The translations under genes were made by a program, and so were the position numbers. From an uncultured Muribaculaceae bacterium (GTDB lineage: Bacteria > Bacteroidota > Bacteroidia > Bacteroidales > Muribaculaceae): a stretch of 64,000 nucleotides of DNA. Below, piece after piece: positions 32,805 to 41,617 of this stretch (positions within the stretch are counted from its first letter, which is position 1; the number at the start of each line of letters is the position of its first letter). Location: NCBI GenBank assembly GCA_947381945.1, contig CANCXM010000001.1:124001-188000 (forward strand), in the 5' to 3' direction. The notes beneath the pieces were generated by a model, which was not told the origin of the DNA, did not search any database, and saw nothing but the letters and a program-made list of their open reading frames with translations.

Positions 32805-34280
32805 CTACCGGTCTTGCAAGCGCTTCCTGATGTATTCGAAAATCGCTGAATTCCCCGGACGTGGGGGATTGGAGTCGGCGATACTTCCGTCAGGGGAAAT
32901 GAGGCGGTAGGAAGGAAACCCCGTCATGGTCATGGTGGTCATGATTAATTCGCAGGCGTCATCGTCCGTGACGATATAGTGGTGACAGTTCGCGGGGCTG
33001 TCAGCGGTCATCCGTGTCCATGCCTTGAGGTCCGATTTGAGAGCGATGCTGACGAAAATGACATTGTCATCGGCAAAGAATTTGGCTACTTCCGGCATAC
33101 TTTCATGAGCCGCACGGCATGGACCGCACCATGTGGCCCACAGGTCAAGGTAGACGAGTTTGCCCGGATAGCGGTTTTTGATGAGCGACGCGATGTCAGT
33201 GTGGTCGGTTGGTGAGGGTTTGCCGTCACGGAGTTCATGGATATTTCCCGGGAGGGTCACAGCGCTCAGAAGGGGCGTGTCAATAACGCTCTCGCCATAG
33301 ATGGCAGTGTGGCGGGCAGGGTCGGCAAAGAGTTCTCTACCGATTTCCGGCATGGCGAGCTCAACGATTCCGTCGGTGTCATTTCCGGAAGTCTCATTTG
33401 AGCTGTTTTGTGATGAGGCTGCGAGATTGTTTTCCCGGATACGATCAGCTACAAACGTCAGAAGCAGGTCGCGCATTGGGCTTTTCGGATGATGCCGGAG
33501 TATGGCTTCAACAGTCTTGTCGGGGGTAAGCTCATGCCGACTCAACTTTGACAGATAGTTGCTCAGATGTGTGAAAAACAACATTTCGCGGCAATTGGCC
33601 GGATTGGACATGTCGAAGACCGAGTCACGAAAAATAGAGAGAGCATCTTCGCTTGGAATTTTTGAGGTATAGGAGAGGATTCCGTTGGCAATCTGGAAGA
33701 GCGCTGTCCTTTCGAGCATGTCTTTAACGTCAGCCTCTATCCCGGCCGAGTCAGCGTAGGCAGAAATCGTGCTGTTGGCAGTCTTGACCATCGAGTGTAG
33801 TTCGTCGCGGAACTTTTCGAGGGGGACATCAGTCGAACTGAAGGTGGGGTTCAGGCTTCGGCTGAGAGCCCGGTAGGCGGGACCAAACTGATTGTTGAAA
33901 TCAGCCTTGTCGCCGCTGTGGACGGGTGCGGCTTTGAGATTGCGGGCATCTATGGTGAGATAGAGCGAGTCGCCCGGAGCAGCGTAAGTGCAGTAGAACT
34001 TCCCCGCGTAATATATGGTGAAGTTATGGGCAAAAGGGAGTTGAAGCTCTGCACGGAAGTTGCCGAGTGAGTCGATGCGTGTGGCATGGCGTTTAAGGCT
34101 CCTCCCCGGATTGCAGTCAATGGGAGTGATGATGCCGGGGGAATCTGCGGTAAGATTCTCGACATGACCGCATATCACCACGCTCTTTGTCTGCGGGGCG
34201 TTGGCTAACATAGCCAATGGATTGCACACAGCAAGCGCAACAATGGCAGCCAATCCTATAGATTTTATTATATGTTTCAT
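32805..34280 (-). CDS. TlpA-like thiol-disulfide protein, secreted
   Basis: This 491-residue protein starts with a signal peptide (MKHIIKSIGLAAIVALAVCN, cleaved near ANA). Residues about 30-120 form a beta-sandwich DUF4369-like domain (VICGHVENLTADS), a helical middle follows, and the C-terminal thioredoxin fold has DLWATWCGPCRAAHESMPEV with an intact CxxC and a cis-Pro FPSYRLI. Location: periplasm. It probably acts as a reductase or resembles TlpA/ResA. No partner genes are adjacent. It ends directly at repeat array 32731-32800. Confidence 0.87.
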   Translation of the reverse strand: MKHIIKSIGLAAIVALAVCNPLAMLANAPQTKSVVICGHVENLTADSPGIITPIDCNPGRSLKRHATRIDSLGNFRAELQLPFAHNFTIYYAGKFYCTYAAPGDSLYLTIDARNLKAAPVHSGDKADFNNQFGPAYRALSRSLNPTFSSTDVPLEKFRDELHSMVKTANSTISAYADSAGIEADVKDMLERTALFQIANGILSYTSKIPSEDALSIFRDSVFDMSNPANCREMLFFTHLSNYLSKLSRHELTPDKTVEAILRHHPKSPMRDLLLTFVADRIRENNLAASSQNSSNETSGNDTDGIVELAMPEIGRELFADPARHTAIYGESVIDTPLLSAVTLPGNIHELRDGKPSPTDHTDIASLIKNRYPGKLVYLDLWATWCGPCRAAHESMPEVAKFFADDNVIFVSIALKSDLKAWTRMTADSPANCHHYIVTDDDACELIMTTMTMTGFPSYRLISPDGSIADSNPPRPGNSAIFEYIRKRLQDR

Positions 34281-34318
34281 GTCGATTTTAGCATTTTGTC
34301 CACGATTAATAGGTGCCG

Positions 34319-34357
34319 GGACGCTTTGTTGTGCTTTGTAACGCTCTGTTGCGCTCA
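34319..34357. repeat. Partial REP half-sites beside R6
   Basis: GGGACGCTTTGTTGTGCTTTG and ACGCTCTGTTGCGCT variants lead into R6, as seen for R1 and R4. Confidence 0.5.
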
Positions 34358-34383
34358 GTAGGGACGCTTTTCAAAGCGTCCGC
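34358..34383 (+). repeat. REP-like palindrome, forward copy (R6)
   Basis: Same 26-bp unit with core GGACGCTTTTCAAAGCGTCC. It faces R7 about 155 bp downstream. Confidence 0.87.
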
Positions 34384-34388
34384 CGATA

Positions 34389-34490
34389 AAATTCAACAGC
34401 CTATGAAATTCAACAGCCTATGAAATTCAACAGCCTATGAAATTCAACAGCCAATGAAACTCACCAGCCAATGAAATCCAACAGCCTATG
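34389..34490. repeat. Six 17-bp tandem repeats between R6 and R7
   Basis: AAATTCAACAGCCTATG is repeated exactly three times and then as three close variants (CCAATG, ACTCACCAG, ATCCAACAG). The remaining 50 bp to R7 have no repeat. No gene lies in the 331-bp gap. Confidence 0.9.
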
Positions 34491-34539
34491 TCCACGCCTG
34501 GAATCATTCCGTCCCATCCAGGTGTTATCCATTCTCGTT

Positions 34540-34565
34540 CCGGACGCTTTAAAAAGCGTCCCTAC
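34540..34565 (-). repeat. REP-like palindrome, reverse copy (R7), variant
   Basis: A diverged copy with core GGACGCTTTAAAAAGCGTCC and an outer C for G. It is followed by two copies of AAAGCCGCTCCTCAAAACC up to the end of fbp. Confidence 0.8.
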
Positions 34566-34611
34566 AAAGCCGCTCCTCAAAACCAAAGCCGCTCCTCAAA
34601 ACTCACAACTC

Positions 34612-36627
34612 TCAAATAACTATCTTCCCGGAGTTGCGCTCCTTGATGATTCCGTGGCGGAAGGCATAGAGAAGCTCAGTCAGTTCATCAATCTGGCTCT
34701 GGAGGATTTTACCCTTGTCGGTATCGCGGACGCGGATACGCTGCGAGGTTTGCTCGACCATCTTGGTGGAGCGCACGATGTCCGTACCGCTGCGGATGGC
34801 CTCCTCCTCGGAGATGAAAGGCTCATGTTCGACAAGCTCGAAGTTGCTGCTGTGGTAGATGAGCGTATAGCCTGCGATGCCGGTGGTCTTGTGGTAAGCT
34901 TTGGCGAATCCGCCGTCAATGACCATCAGCTTGCCGTTGGCGCGGATGGGACTCTCGCCTTTCTGAGTGCGGACGGGGACATGGCCATTGATGATGTGGC
35001 GTTGCGAACCTTCAACCCCGAATTCGTCGAGAATCATGTCGCACACCTCCTCTTTCTGGCGCAGTGAATAGTAGTGGCCCTTCTCCTCCCGGTGAGCTTC
35101 GGAATCCTTGATGAAGTATCGTTCGAAGGTGGTCATGCGGCTCTTGTCGAAGAGCGGAGAGTCGGGCCCGCACCACAGATACCAATAATAATCGCGCGCG
35201 TAGTCCTTCTCGTCGGTAGGAGTGTCGTCATTGAAAGCCGAGCGGATGAGCATCCCGATACGGTGGAACAGCTCGCGGCCACGGTAGTGCTGTCCGTTGA
35301 CAGTCACGTCCTTCAGCGTACCGTCGGCGTTGAGGGGCATGGAAGCGTGGAAGAGGAGGTTGGAATTGTAGATTCCATACATGCAGCCATGGCTGAACAG
35401 GAGCGATATGTGGCGCTTGAGTCCGGTGCTGACAGTGAATGAGTGGTGGAGTTTCTTGATGAGCTCCTCCTCCTCCGTGGTGAGGCGGTAGGGGTCCTTG
35501 GGATCGATGGTGGGGAAATTCATGTCGGCCATCTCGTAGGTCTTTCCGTCGACCACGACAGTCCCCTTGGCGAAGTCGATTTTGTCGAGGAGGTTGCGGT
35601 CGGTCATTTCCCATTCGGGGTGTTTGAGGGTCATTGCCCCTTCGAGCTTGAACTGGATGACGGCTATGGCCTTGTGCATCTGAGCCATCAGGCGGAGTGT
35701 CTTTTCGGGATGCTCGGTCTGCTCCGCGTCCACTCTCGGTGCGAACTCTGTGCAGGGGTCGTCGGCGTAGGTCTCCATCGCCATTGTCGCGAGTGGCAGG
35801 AGGTTGATTCCGTAGCCGTCCTCGAGGGTGGTGAGGTTGGCATAGCGGAGCGATACGCGGACCACGTTGGCGATGCAGCACTCATTGCCTGCGGCGGCTC
35901 CCATCCAGAGCATGTCGTGGTTGCCCCACTGGATGTCCCAGTTGCCGTAGTTTGCGAGGGTGTCCATGATGAGATGTGCGCCCGGTCCTCGGTCATAGAC
36001 GTCGCCGAGGATATGGAGTTGGTCGATGCTGAGTTTCTGGATTACCTTACACATGGCCACGATGAAGGCATCGGCCTGGCCGGTAGTTATTATGGTCTCG
36101 ATGATGCGGTTGAAATAGGCCTGCTTGTCATACTCCCCGCGCTCCTCGTGGAGAAGCTCCTCAATGATGTAGGCAAACTCCTTGGGAAGCGCCTTGCGGA
36201 CCTTCGAGCGGGTGTATTTCGACGACACGCTCTGGCAGACCTTGATGAGCTGATGGAGAGTGATGTTGTAGAAGTCCTCCATGTCCTCCTCGGTCGAGCG
36301 GACAATCTGCATCTTCTCTTCGGGGTAGTAGATGAGCGAGCAGAGCTGACGGATTTCGTTCTCGCGCATGGATGTGCCGTAGATGTCGGTGACCTTGCGC
36401 TTGATGTTGCCCGATGCGTTTTTCAGAATGTGGCGGAAAGCCTCGTGTTCGCCGTGGAGGTCGGCCACGAAGTGTTCGGTGCCTTTCGGGAGATTGAGTA
36501 TGGCTTCGAGATTGATGATTTCAGTGCTTGCCGAGCTGACGTCGGGAAACGTCTGGGCAAGAAGTTCGAGAATCCGTCGGTCGTTTTCGGCCTGCTGTGC
36601 GGTGACCTTTGTGTCGATGGGTGACAT
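34612..36627 (-). CDS. fbp: Fructose-1,6-bisphosphatase, class III
   Basis: With the start at 36627 the protein has 671 residues. It belongs to the calcineurin-type metallophosphatase family: VADLHGEHEAF, then LGDVYDRGPGAHLIMDTLAN, WGNHDMLWMGAAAGN, and late INGHVPVRTQKGESP and MVIDGGFAKAYH. Role: the gluconeogenic conversion of fructose-1,6-bisphosphate to fructose-6-phosphate in the cytosol. Class III is the usual form in Bacteroides and Firmicutes. The frame is open to 36813, but that 62-residue extension crosses a TAATTTTG -7 box at 36661-36654 and is unlike the family, so I use 36627. Confidence 0.95.
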   Translation of the reverse strand: MSPIDTKVTAQQAENDRRILELLAQTFPDVSSASTEIINLEAILNLPKGTEHFVADLHGEHEAFRHILKNASGNIKRKVTDIYGTSMRENEIRQLCSLIYYPEEKMQIVRSTEEDMEDFYNITLHQLIKVCQSVSSKYTRSKVRKALPKEFAYIIEELLHEERGEYDKQAYFNRIIETIITTGQADAFIVAMCKVIQKLSIDQLHILGDVYDRGPGAHLIMDTLANYGNWDIQWGNHDMLWMGAAAGNECCIANVVRVSLRYANLTTLEDGYGINLLPLATMAMETYADDPCTEFAPRVDAEQTEHPEKTLRLMAQMHKAIAVIQFKLEGAMTLKHPEWEMTDRNLLDKIDFAKGTVVVDGKTYEMADMNFPTIDPKDPYRLTTEEEELIKKLHHSFTVSTGLKRHISLLFSHGCMYGIYNSNLLFHASMPLNADGTLKDVTVNGQHYRGRELFHRIGMLIRSAFNDDTPTDEKDYARDYYWYLWCGPDSPLFDKSRMTTFERYFIKDSEAHREEKGHYYSLRQKEEVCDMILDEFGVEGSQRHIINGHVPVRTQKGESPIRANGKLMVIDGGFAKAYHKTTGIAGYTLIYHSSNFELVEHEPFISEEEAIRSGTDIVRSTKMVEQTSQRIRVRDTDKGKILQSQIDELTELLYAFRHGIIKERNSGKIVI

Positions 36628-36860
36628 GGTGCTTAGATTTGATTTATTTCGGGCAAAATTAAAAATAAATTTGTAATCCCCGCAGAAATGAGTCGATAAA
36701 ATTTGACTTATTGTAGTTTTCTCGGGCCGGAAATTAATTTTTACAAGTTTTAAGTGGCTAAATTTTGAAGGCTCTGTTAAAATTATTAATTTTACCACCG
36801 AATTTGCAAACATTTAGCGCAATCACCTTAAATGCCTGAAACTTATTAATCTATGCATAT

Positions 36861-37655
36861 ATGGTAAATTTCTCACTTGAAGGCAAGGTCGCCCTCGTCA
36901 CCGGCGCTGCCTACGGAATCGGACTTGCAATCGCCCAGGCCTACGCCGAGGCAGGTGCAAAAATCGTGTTCAACTGCTCACGTCAGGAAACTGTCGACCG
37001 CGGCCTTAAAGCTTACAAGGAACTCGGCATCGACGCCAAGGGCTATCTCTGCGACGTCACTGATGAAGAGGCCGTGAAGGCAATGGTAGCCGACATCGAG
37101 GCTACTGTCGGTACAATTGACATTCTCGTCAACAATGCAGGTATCATCAAGCGCATCCCCATGGAGGAAATGGCTGTCGAGGACTTCCGCCGCGTGGTCG
37201 ACGTTGACCTCATCGCCCCCTACATCTGCGCCAAGGCCGTAATCCCCGGCATGATAAAGAAGGGCCACGGCAAAATCATCAACATCTGCTCAATGATGAG
37301 CGAGCTCGGCCGCGAGACCGTCAGCGCATACGCTGCTGCAAAGGGTGGCCTCAAGATGCTCACCCGCAACATCTGCTCGGAATACGGCGAACACAACATC
37401 CAGTGCAACGGTATCGGCCCGGGCTACATCGCAACTGACCAGACCGCTCCTCTCCGTGAAATCCAGCCCGACGGCAGCCGTCATCCCTTCGACCAGTTCA
37501 TCATCTCCAAGACTCCCGCCGCACGCTGGGGTACTCCCGAGGACCTCATGGGACCCGCTGTCTTCCTCGCTTCGGACGCATCTGACTTTGTGAACGGCCA
37601 CGTCCTCTATGTCGACGGTGGCATTCTCGCCTACATCGGCAAACAGCCCAAGTAA
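36861..37655 (+). CDS. kduD: KduD-like 2-dehydro-3-deoxy-D-gluconate (or gluconate) 5-dehydrogenase
   Basis: This 264-residue SDR enzyme has VTGAAYGIGLAIAQAYAEAG, VNNAGIIKRIPMEEM, ICSMMSELGRETVSAYAAAKGG (Ser, Y-x3-K) and LYVDGGILAYIGKQPK at the end. The IIKR and RETVSAYAAAKGG segments resemble KduD and gluconate 5-dehydrogenase. Role here: NAD(P)H reduction of 2,5-diketo-3-deoxygluconate (DK-II) to KDG in the cytosol; no signal peptide is present. The TAA overlaps the next ATG by one base (TAATG). Codons are strongly C-ending, which suggests high expression. Context with kduI and kdgK makes KduD more likely than gluconate dehydrogenase. Confidence 0.85.
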   Translation: MVNFSLEGKVALVTGAAYGIGLAIAQAYAEAGAKIVFNCSRQETVDRGLKAYKELGIDAKGYLCDVTDEEAVKAMVADIEATVGTIDILVNNAGIIKRIPMEEMAVEDFRRVVDVDLIAPYICAKAVIPGMIKKGHGKIINICSMMSELGRETVSAYAAAKGGLKMLTRNICSEYGEHNIQCNGIGPGYIATDQTAPLREIQPDGSRHPFDQFIISKTPAARWGTPEDLMGPAVFLASDASDFVNGHVLYVDGGILAYIGKQPK

Positions 37656-39079
37656 TGGAGGCAGTATTCGCTTACGTCATCTCGCTCGGCGCAGCGGTGA
37701 TGATGCCTATAATCTTCCTAATCCTCGGTCTTTGCATCGGCCTCGGCTTCAACAAGTCGCTGATGAGCGGTCTGAAAGTCGGTGTCGGCTTCATAGGCCT
37801 TGGTATCGTCACAGCCCTGCTGACCGACTCGATGTCGGACCCCCTGAAGACAATCACAAACCTCTATGACCTGCAGCTCAAAGTGTTCGACATGGGATGG
37901 CCCGCAGCCGCATCCGTAGCCTACAACACTGCTGTCGGTGCCTTCATCATCCCCGTCTGTCTCGGCATCAACATCCTGCTGCTTCTCATCAAGGGTACGC
38001 GCACTGTGAATATCGACCTCTGGAACTACTGGCACTTCGCCTTCATCGGCGGTGTGGTCTATTTCGCGACAGAGTCGATTGCATGGGGCTTCTTCGCAGC
38101 CATCATCTGCTACATCATCACCCTCGTTGTAGCCGACGTGACTGCTCCCAAATTTCAGAGCTTCTACCGTGACGTAGACGGCATCAGCATCCCGCAGCCC
38201 TTCTGCGCAGGCTTCGTGCCTTTCGCCTGGGGTATCAATGCTGTCCTCGACCGCATCCCCGGCATGAGCCGTCTCGAAATCGACGCCGAGGGTCTCAAGA
38301 AGAAGTTCGGCATTGCCGGTGAGCCCCTCTTCCTCGGAATCGTGGTCGGCATAGTCATCGGTTGCCTCCAGTTCGATTCTTGGAATGCCATCGTCGACAA
38401 CATTCCCAAGATTCTCATGCTTGGCGTGAAGATGGGTGCCGTCATGGAACTTATTCCTCGTGTGACAGTCCTCTTCATCGAGGGTCTGAAGCCTATCTCC
38501 GAGGCTACCCGCTCGATGATTGCCCGCAAGTTCAAGGGTGCCGAAGGTCTCTCTATCGGTATGAGCCCCGCTCTTGTCATCGGTCATCCGACCACTCTCG
38601 TTGCCTCGATCATCCTCATCCCCGTGACCCTTATCATCGCGGTCATCCTTCCGGGCAACGCCTTCCTTCCGCTGGCCTCGCTTGCAGGTATGTTCTACAT
38701 CTTCCCGCTCGTGCTCCCCTACACCAAGGGCAGTGTGCTGAAGACACTCGTGGTTGGTATCGTTGTGCTTGTGCTCGCGCTCTACCTCGTCACATGGATG
38801 GCCCCCGACTTCACCAAGGCCGCCCATGAAGTGGCCGCAGCCCATCCTGACGACAAGGCCGTGCAGGTTCCCGAAGGCTTCCTCGCAGGTTCGCTTGACT
38901 TCGCCGGCAGTCCGCTCGGAGCAGCCATCTATTGGTGTATCGAAGGCTTCAAGTCAATCAGCATCTATGTCGGAGCCTCCATCCTGACTGTCTTCACCGC
39001 AGGGCTCGTCTGGTGGAACCGCCGCCGCATGATGCGTCTCGAAGCCGAGCGCCCCGCATCGAGCCACATCACGGACTGA
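37655..39079 (+). CDS. Galactitol-PTS-like EIIC permease without EIIA/EIIB
   Basis: This 474-residue protein has about 12 membrane helices and the marks of the GatC/PTS-galactitol EIIC family: GLGFNKSLMSGLKVGVGFIG near the start, LYDLQLKVFDMGWPAAASVA, SIPQPFCAGFVPFAWGINAV, and GMSPALVIGHPTTLVAS. No EIIA, EIIB, HPr or EI gene is in the window. Bacteroidetes generally do not use PTS sugar uptake. I infer that it moves an unsaturated uronate (probably DK-II) as a plain permease in the inner membrane. It overlaps kduD by one base and precedes kduI by 55 bp, so the operon is tight. Confidence 0.87.
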   Translation: MEAVFAYVISLGAAVMMPIIFLILGLCIGLGFNKSLMSGLKVGVGFIGLGIVTALLTDSMSDPLKTITNLYDLQLKVFDMGWPAAASVAYNTAVGAFIIPVCLGINILLLLIKGTRTVNIDLWNYWHFAFIGGVVYFATESIAWGFFAAIICYIITLVVADVTAPKFQSFYRDVDGISIPQPFCAGFVPFAWGINAVLDRIPGMSRLEIDAEGLKKKFGIAGEPLFLGIVVGIVIGCLQFDSWNAIVDNIPKILMLGVKMGAVMELIPRVTVLFIEGLKPISEATRSMIARKFKGAEGLSIGMSPALVIGHPTTLVASIILIPVTLIIAVILPGNAFLPLASLAGMFYIFPLVLPYTKGSVLKTLVVGIVVLVLALYLVTWMAPDFTKAAHEVAAAHPDDKAVQVPEGFLAGSLDFAGSPLGAAIYWCIEGFKSISIYVGASILTVFTAGLVWWNRRRMMRLEAERPASSHITD

Positions 39080-39134
39080 TCCAAACTCCACACTCAGATA
39101 ATCACCGATTCAAATAAAAATTGAAACATCACTC

Positions 39135-40055
39135 ATGAAAAAAATATTAACAGCTATCGCACTTATGGGAATGTCGCTCTCAGGCATGGCACAGACCGAA
39201 TACTCAATCCTCCGTGCCTGCCATCCCGATGACGTAAAACACTACGACACCGAGCAGCTCCGCTCACACTTCATGATGCCCAAAGTCATGGAGGAGAACA
39301 AAATCAATCTCACCTACTCGATGTATGACCGTCTCATCTACGGTGGCGTTGTCCCCGTCGGCAAGGAAGTTGTCCTCGAAACCATCGACCCCCTGAAGGC
39401 AAAATACTTCCTCGAGCGCCGCGAACTCGGTGTGGTCAACATCGGCGGTGACGGTATCGTGACTGTCGACGGCAAGGAGTATGAACTCCACTTCAAGGAT
39501 GCGCTCTATGTCGGCCGTGGCAAGCAGAACGTCAGCTTCCGCAGCAAGGACAACTCGAACCCCGCCAAATTCTACATCAACTCGACTCCCGCCCACAAGG
39601 AGTACAAGACCCAGCTCATCACCATCGATGGCCGCAAAGGCTCCATCAAGGCCAACTGCATCAAAGCCGGTTCGCTCGAAGAGTCCAATGACCGCGTGAT
39701 TAATCAGCTCATCGTCTCCAACGTTCTCGAAGAGGGTCCCTGCCAGCTTCAGATGGGTCTCACCGAGCTTAAGCCCGGAAGCGTGTGGAACACAATGCCT
39801 GCCCACACCCACGACCGCCGCGTCGAGGCTTACTTCTACTTCAATGTCCCCGAGGGCAACGCAATCTGCCATATCATGGGTGAACCTCAGGAAAACCGCC
39901 TCATCTGGCTCCATAACGAGCAGGCTGTCATGTCGCCCGAATGGTCGGTACACGCTGCTGCTGGAACCTCGAACTACATGTTCATCTGGGGCATGGGTGG
40001 CGAGAACCTCGACTATGGCGACATGGACAAGGTGACCTATCTTAACATGAAGTAA
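39135..40055 (+). CDS. kduI: 5-keto-4-deoxyuronate isomerase with signal peptide
   Basis: This 306-residue protein has a typical signal peptide [20 protein letters not shown] with cleavage after GMA, and then the whole KduI fold: [63 protein letters not shown] and [20 protein letters not shown]. The metal ligands H224, H226, E231 and H273 are present. Role of the family: isomerises 4-deoxy-L-threo-5-hexosulose uronate to 2,5-diketo-3-deoxygluconate. E. coli KduI has no signal peptide, so a periplasmic location is unusual. Codons are strongly C-ending. Confidence 0.93.
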   Translation: MKKILTAIALMGMSLSGMAQTEYSILRACHPDDVKHYDTEQLRSHFMMPKVMEENKINLTYSMYDRLIYGGVVPVGKEVVLETIDPLKAKYFLERRELGVVNIGGDGIVTVDGKEYELHFKDALYVGRGKQNVSFRSKDNSNPAKFYINSTPAHKEYKTQLITIDGRKGSIKANCIKAGSLEESNDRVINQLIVSNVLEEGPCQLQMGLTELKPGSVWNTMPAHTHDRRVEAYFYFNVPEGNAICHIMGEPQENRLIWLHNEQAVMSPEWSVHAAAGTSNYMFIWGMGGENLDYGDMDKVTYLNMK

Positions 40056-40124
40056 TCCTCTCCGCACCTTCATAATCAATCAGACAACAAATCTTTAATC
40101 ATCCTATAATCATAAGAAATTATC

Positions 40125-41144
40125 ATGAAAGTCGTAACTTTAGGCGAAATCATGCTTCGCCTTTCTCCCGAAGGAAACCATCGCTTCGTGCAAGTTGATA
40201 ACTTTGACGTAATCTGGGGTGGCGGTGAGGCCAACGTGGCTGTCAGCTGTGCCAACTACGGTCTTGACGCATACTTCGTGTCAAAACTCCCCAAACATGA
40301 AATCGGTCAGGCTGCTGTCAACGCTCTCCGTCGCTATGGCGTGCACACCGACCACATCGCCCGTGGTGGTGACCGCGTAGGTATCTACTACTGCGAGACC
40401 GGTGCTTCAATGCGTCCTTCAAAGGTCATCTACGACCGCGCCAACTCAGCTATCGCCGAGGCTGATCCCGAGGATTTCGACTTCGACGCTATCATGGAAG
40501 GTGCCGATTGGTTCCACTGGAGCGGTATCACTCCCGCTATCAGCGACAAGGCTGCCGAGCTTACCCGTCTTGCCTGCGAGGCTGCAAAGCGTCACGGCGT
40601 GACTGTATCTGTCGACCTCAACTTCCGCAAGAAACTCTGGACAAAGGAGAAGGCACAGTCAATCATGCGTCCCCTCATGCAGTATGTCGACGTATGTATC
40701 GGCAACGAGGAAGATGCTGAACTCTGCCTCGGCTTCAAGCCCGATGCTGACGTTGAAGGCGGCGAGACCAACGCTGAAGGCTACAAGGGCATTTTCAAGG
40801 CTATGGCCAAGGAGTTTGACTTCAAGTATGTCATCTCTACCCTCCGCGAATCATTCTCAGCTACCCACAACGGCTGGAAGGCTATGATCTACAACGGCGA
40901 GGAATTCTACGAGTCGAAGCGCTACGACATCAACCCCATCATCGACCGTGTAGGTGGTGGTGACTCATTCTCAGGTGGTGTCATCTACGGCCTTCTCACT
41001 ATGCCCAACCAGGGTGAGGCCCTTGAATTTGCTGTTGCAGCTTCTGCCCTCAAGCACACTATCCCCGGTGACTTCAACCTCGTCACTGTAGACGAAGTGA
41101 AGGCTCTCGCTGGAGGTAACGCCAATGGCCGCGTACAGCGCTAA
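40125..41144 (+). CDS. kdgK: 2-keto-3-deoxygluconate kinase
   Basis: This 339-residue PfkB-family kinase has VTLGEIMLRLSPEGN, VIWGGGEANVAVSCANYG, VSVDLNFRKKLWTKE, CIGNEEDAELCLGF and the ATP-site/anion-hole motif DRVGGGDSFSGGVIYG (catalytic Asp). Role: phosphorylates KDG to KDPG in the cytosol. The KDPG aldolase gene is not in the window. It follows kduI by 69 bp and ends the operon; a terminator lies at 41183-41227. Codon use matches the other operon genes. Confidence 0.93.
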   Translation: MKVVTLGEIMLRLSPEGNHRFVQVDNFDVIWGGGEANVAVSCANYGLDAYFVSKLPKHEIGQAAVNALRRYGVHTDHIARGGDRVGIYYCETGASMRPSKVIYDRANSAIAEADPEDFDFDAIMEGADWFHWSGITPAISDKAAELTRLACEAAKRHGVTVSVDLNFRKKLWTKEKAQSIMRPLMQYVDVCIGNEEDAELCLGFKPDADVEGGETNAEGYKGIFKAMAKEFDFKYVISTLRESFSATHNGWKAMIYNGEEFYESKRYDINPIIDRVGGGDSFSGGVIYGLLTMPNQGEALEFAVAASALKHTIPGDFNLVTVDEVKALAGGNANGRVQR

Positions 41145-41617
41145 GGAACTTTTGAAAATCAGTTCTCTGTTTTAATTAATCCAATCACCCGTGTCATCCA
41201 CAAAAGGATTACATGGGTGATTTTTTATTGCTTCGCGTATGGAATGAGGGAATTGTAATGGCCTCTGATTTAGAAAATATAATGGCTTATGGAGAATAAA
41301 AAACTCTATTCCATTCAAAAGAAGATGATTGGAACAGAGTTTGGAAATGAGATGGGATTTCGTATATTTGCAAAATAAAAAACCCGGATTCATCACCTGT
41401 ATCTGATAGCAGGGAGAGGAATTACCGGGACTGCAATGCAAAAATACTAATTAGATGCCATATAATAAAATTTTTTTGAATCAGGGAAAAAGAATCCTTT
41501 TGCCTTGTAACTTTTTGGGCTAAGATTGCGTCTAATGATTAAAAGAAACGGGTGTATTTCCACTCCTTATAAATACACCATATAAATAAACCATCGTATC
41601 ATAATCCCATTCAGCTT
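41145..41617. other. Intergenic region after kdgK
   Basis: Apart from the terminator at 41183-41227 the region is AT-rich and has no recognisable gene. A minus-strand frame (41172-41441) overlaps the terminator and is rejected. Confidence 0.5.
41183..41227 (+). terminator. Terminator of the kduD-kdgK operon
   Basis: AATCACCC at 41183-41190 pairs with GGGTGATT at 41215-41222, with further pairing inside, followed by TTTTTTA. It lies 39 bp after the kdgK stop. Confidence 0.72.

Noticed and set aside
34389..34490. Possible CRISPR or DNA-uptake array from 17-bp tandem repeats
   Set aside because: The units are directly adjacent with no spacers.
35443..36624. 393-residue plus-strand frame opposite fbp
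   Set aside because: Shadow of the class III fructose bisphosphatase, which has its metal motifs in the minus frame.
36628..36813. 62-residue extension of fructose bisphosphatase
   Set aside because: It includes a TAnnTTTG promoter box and is unlike the family N-terminus.
37718..38845. 375-residue minus-strand frame opposite the EIIC gene
   Set aside because: His/Asp/Glu-rich shadow of a membrane protein gene; the plus-strand frame has the family motifs.
41172..41441. 89-residue minus-strand frame
   Set aside because: It overlaps the operon terminator and has no family features.
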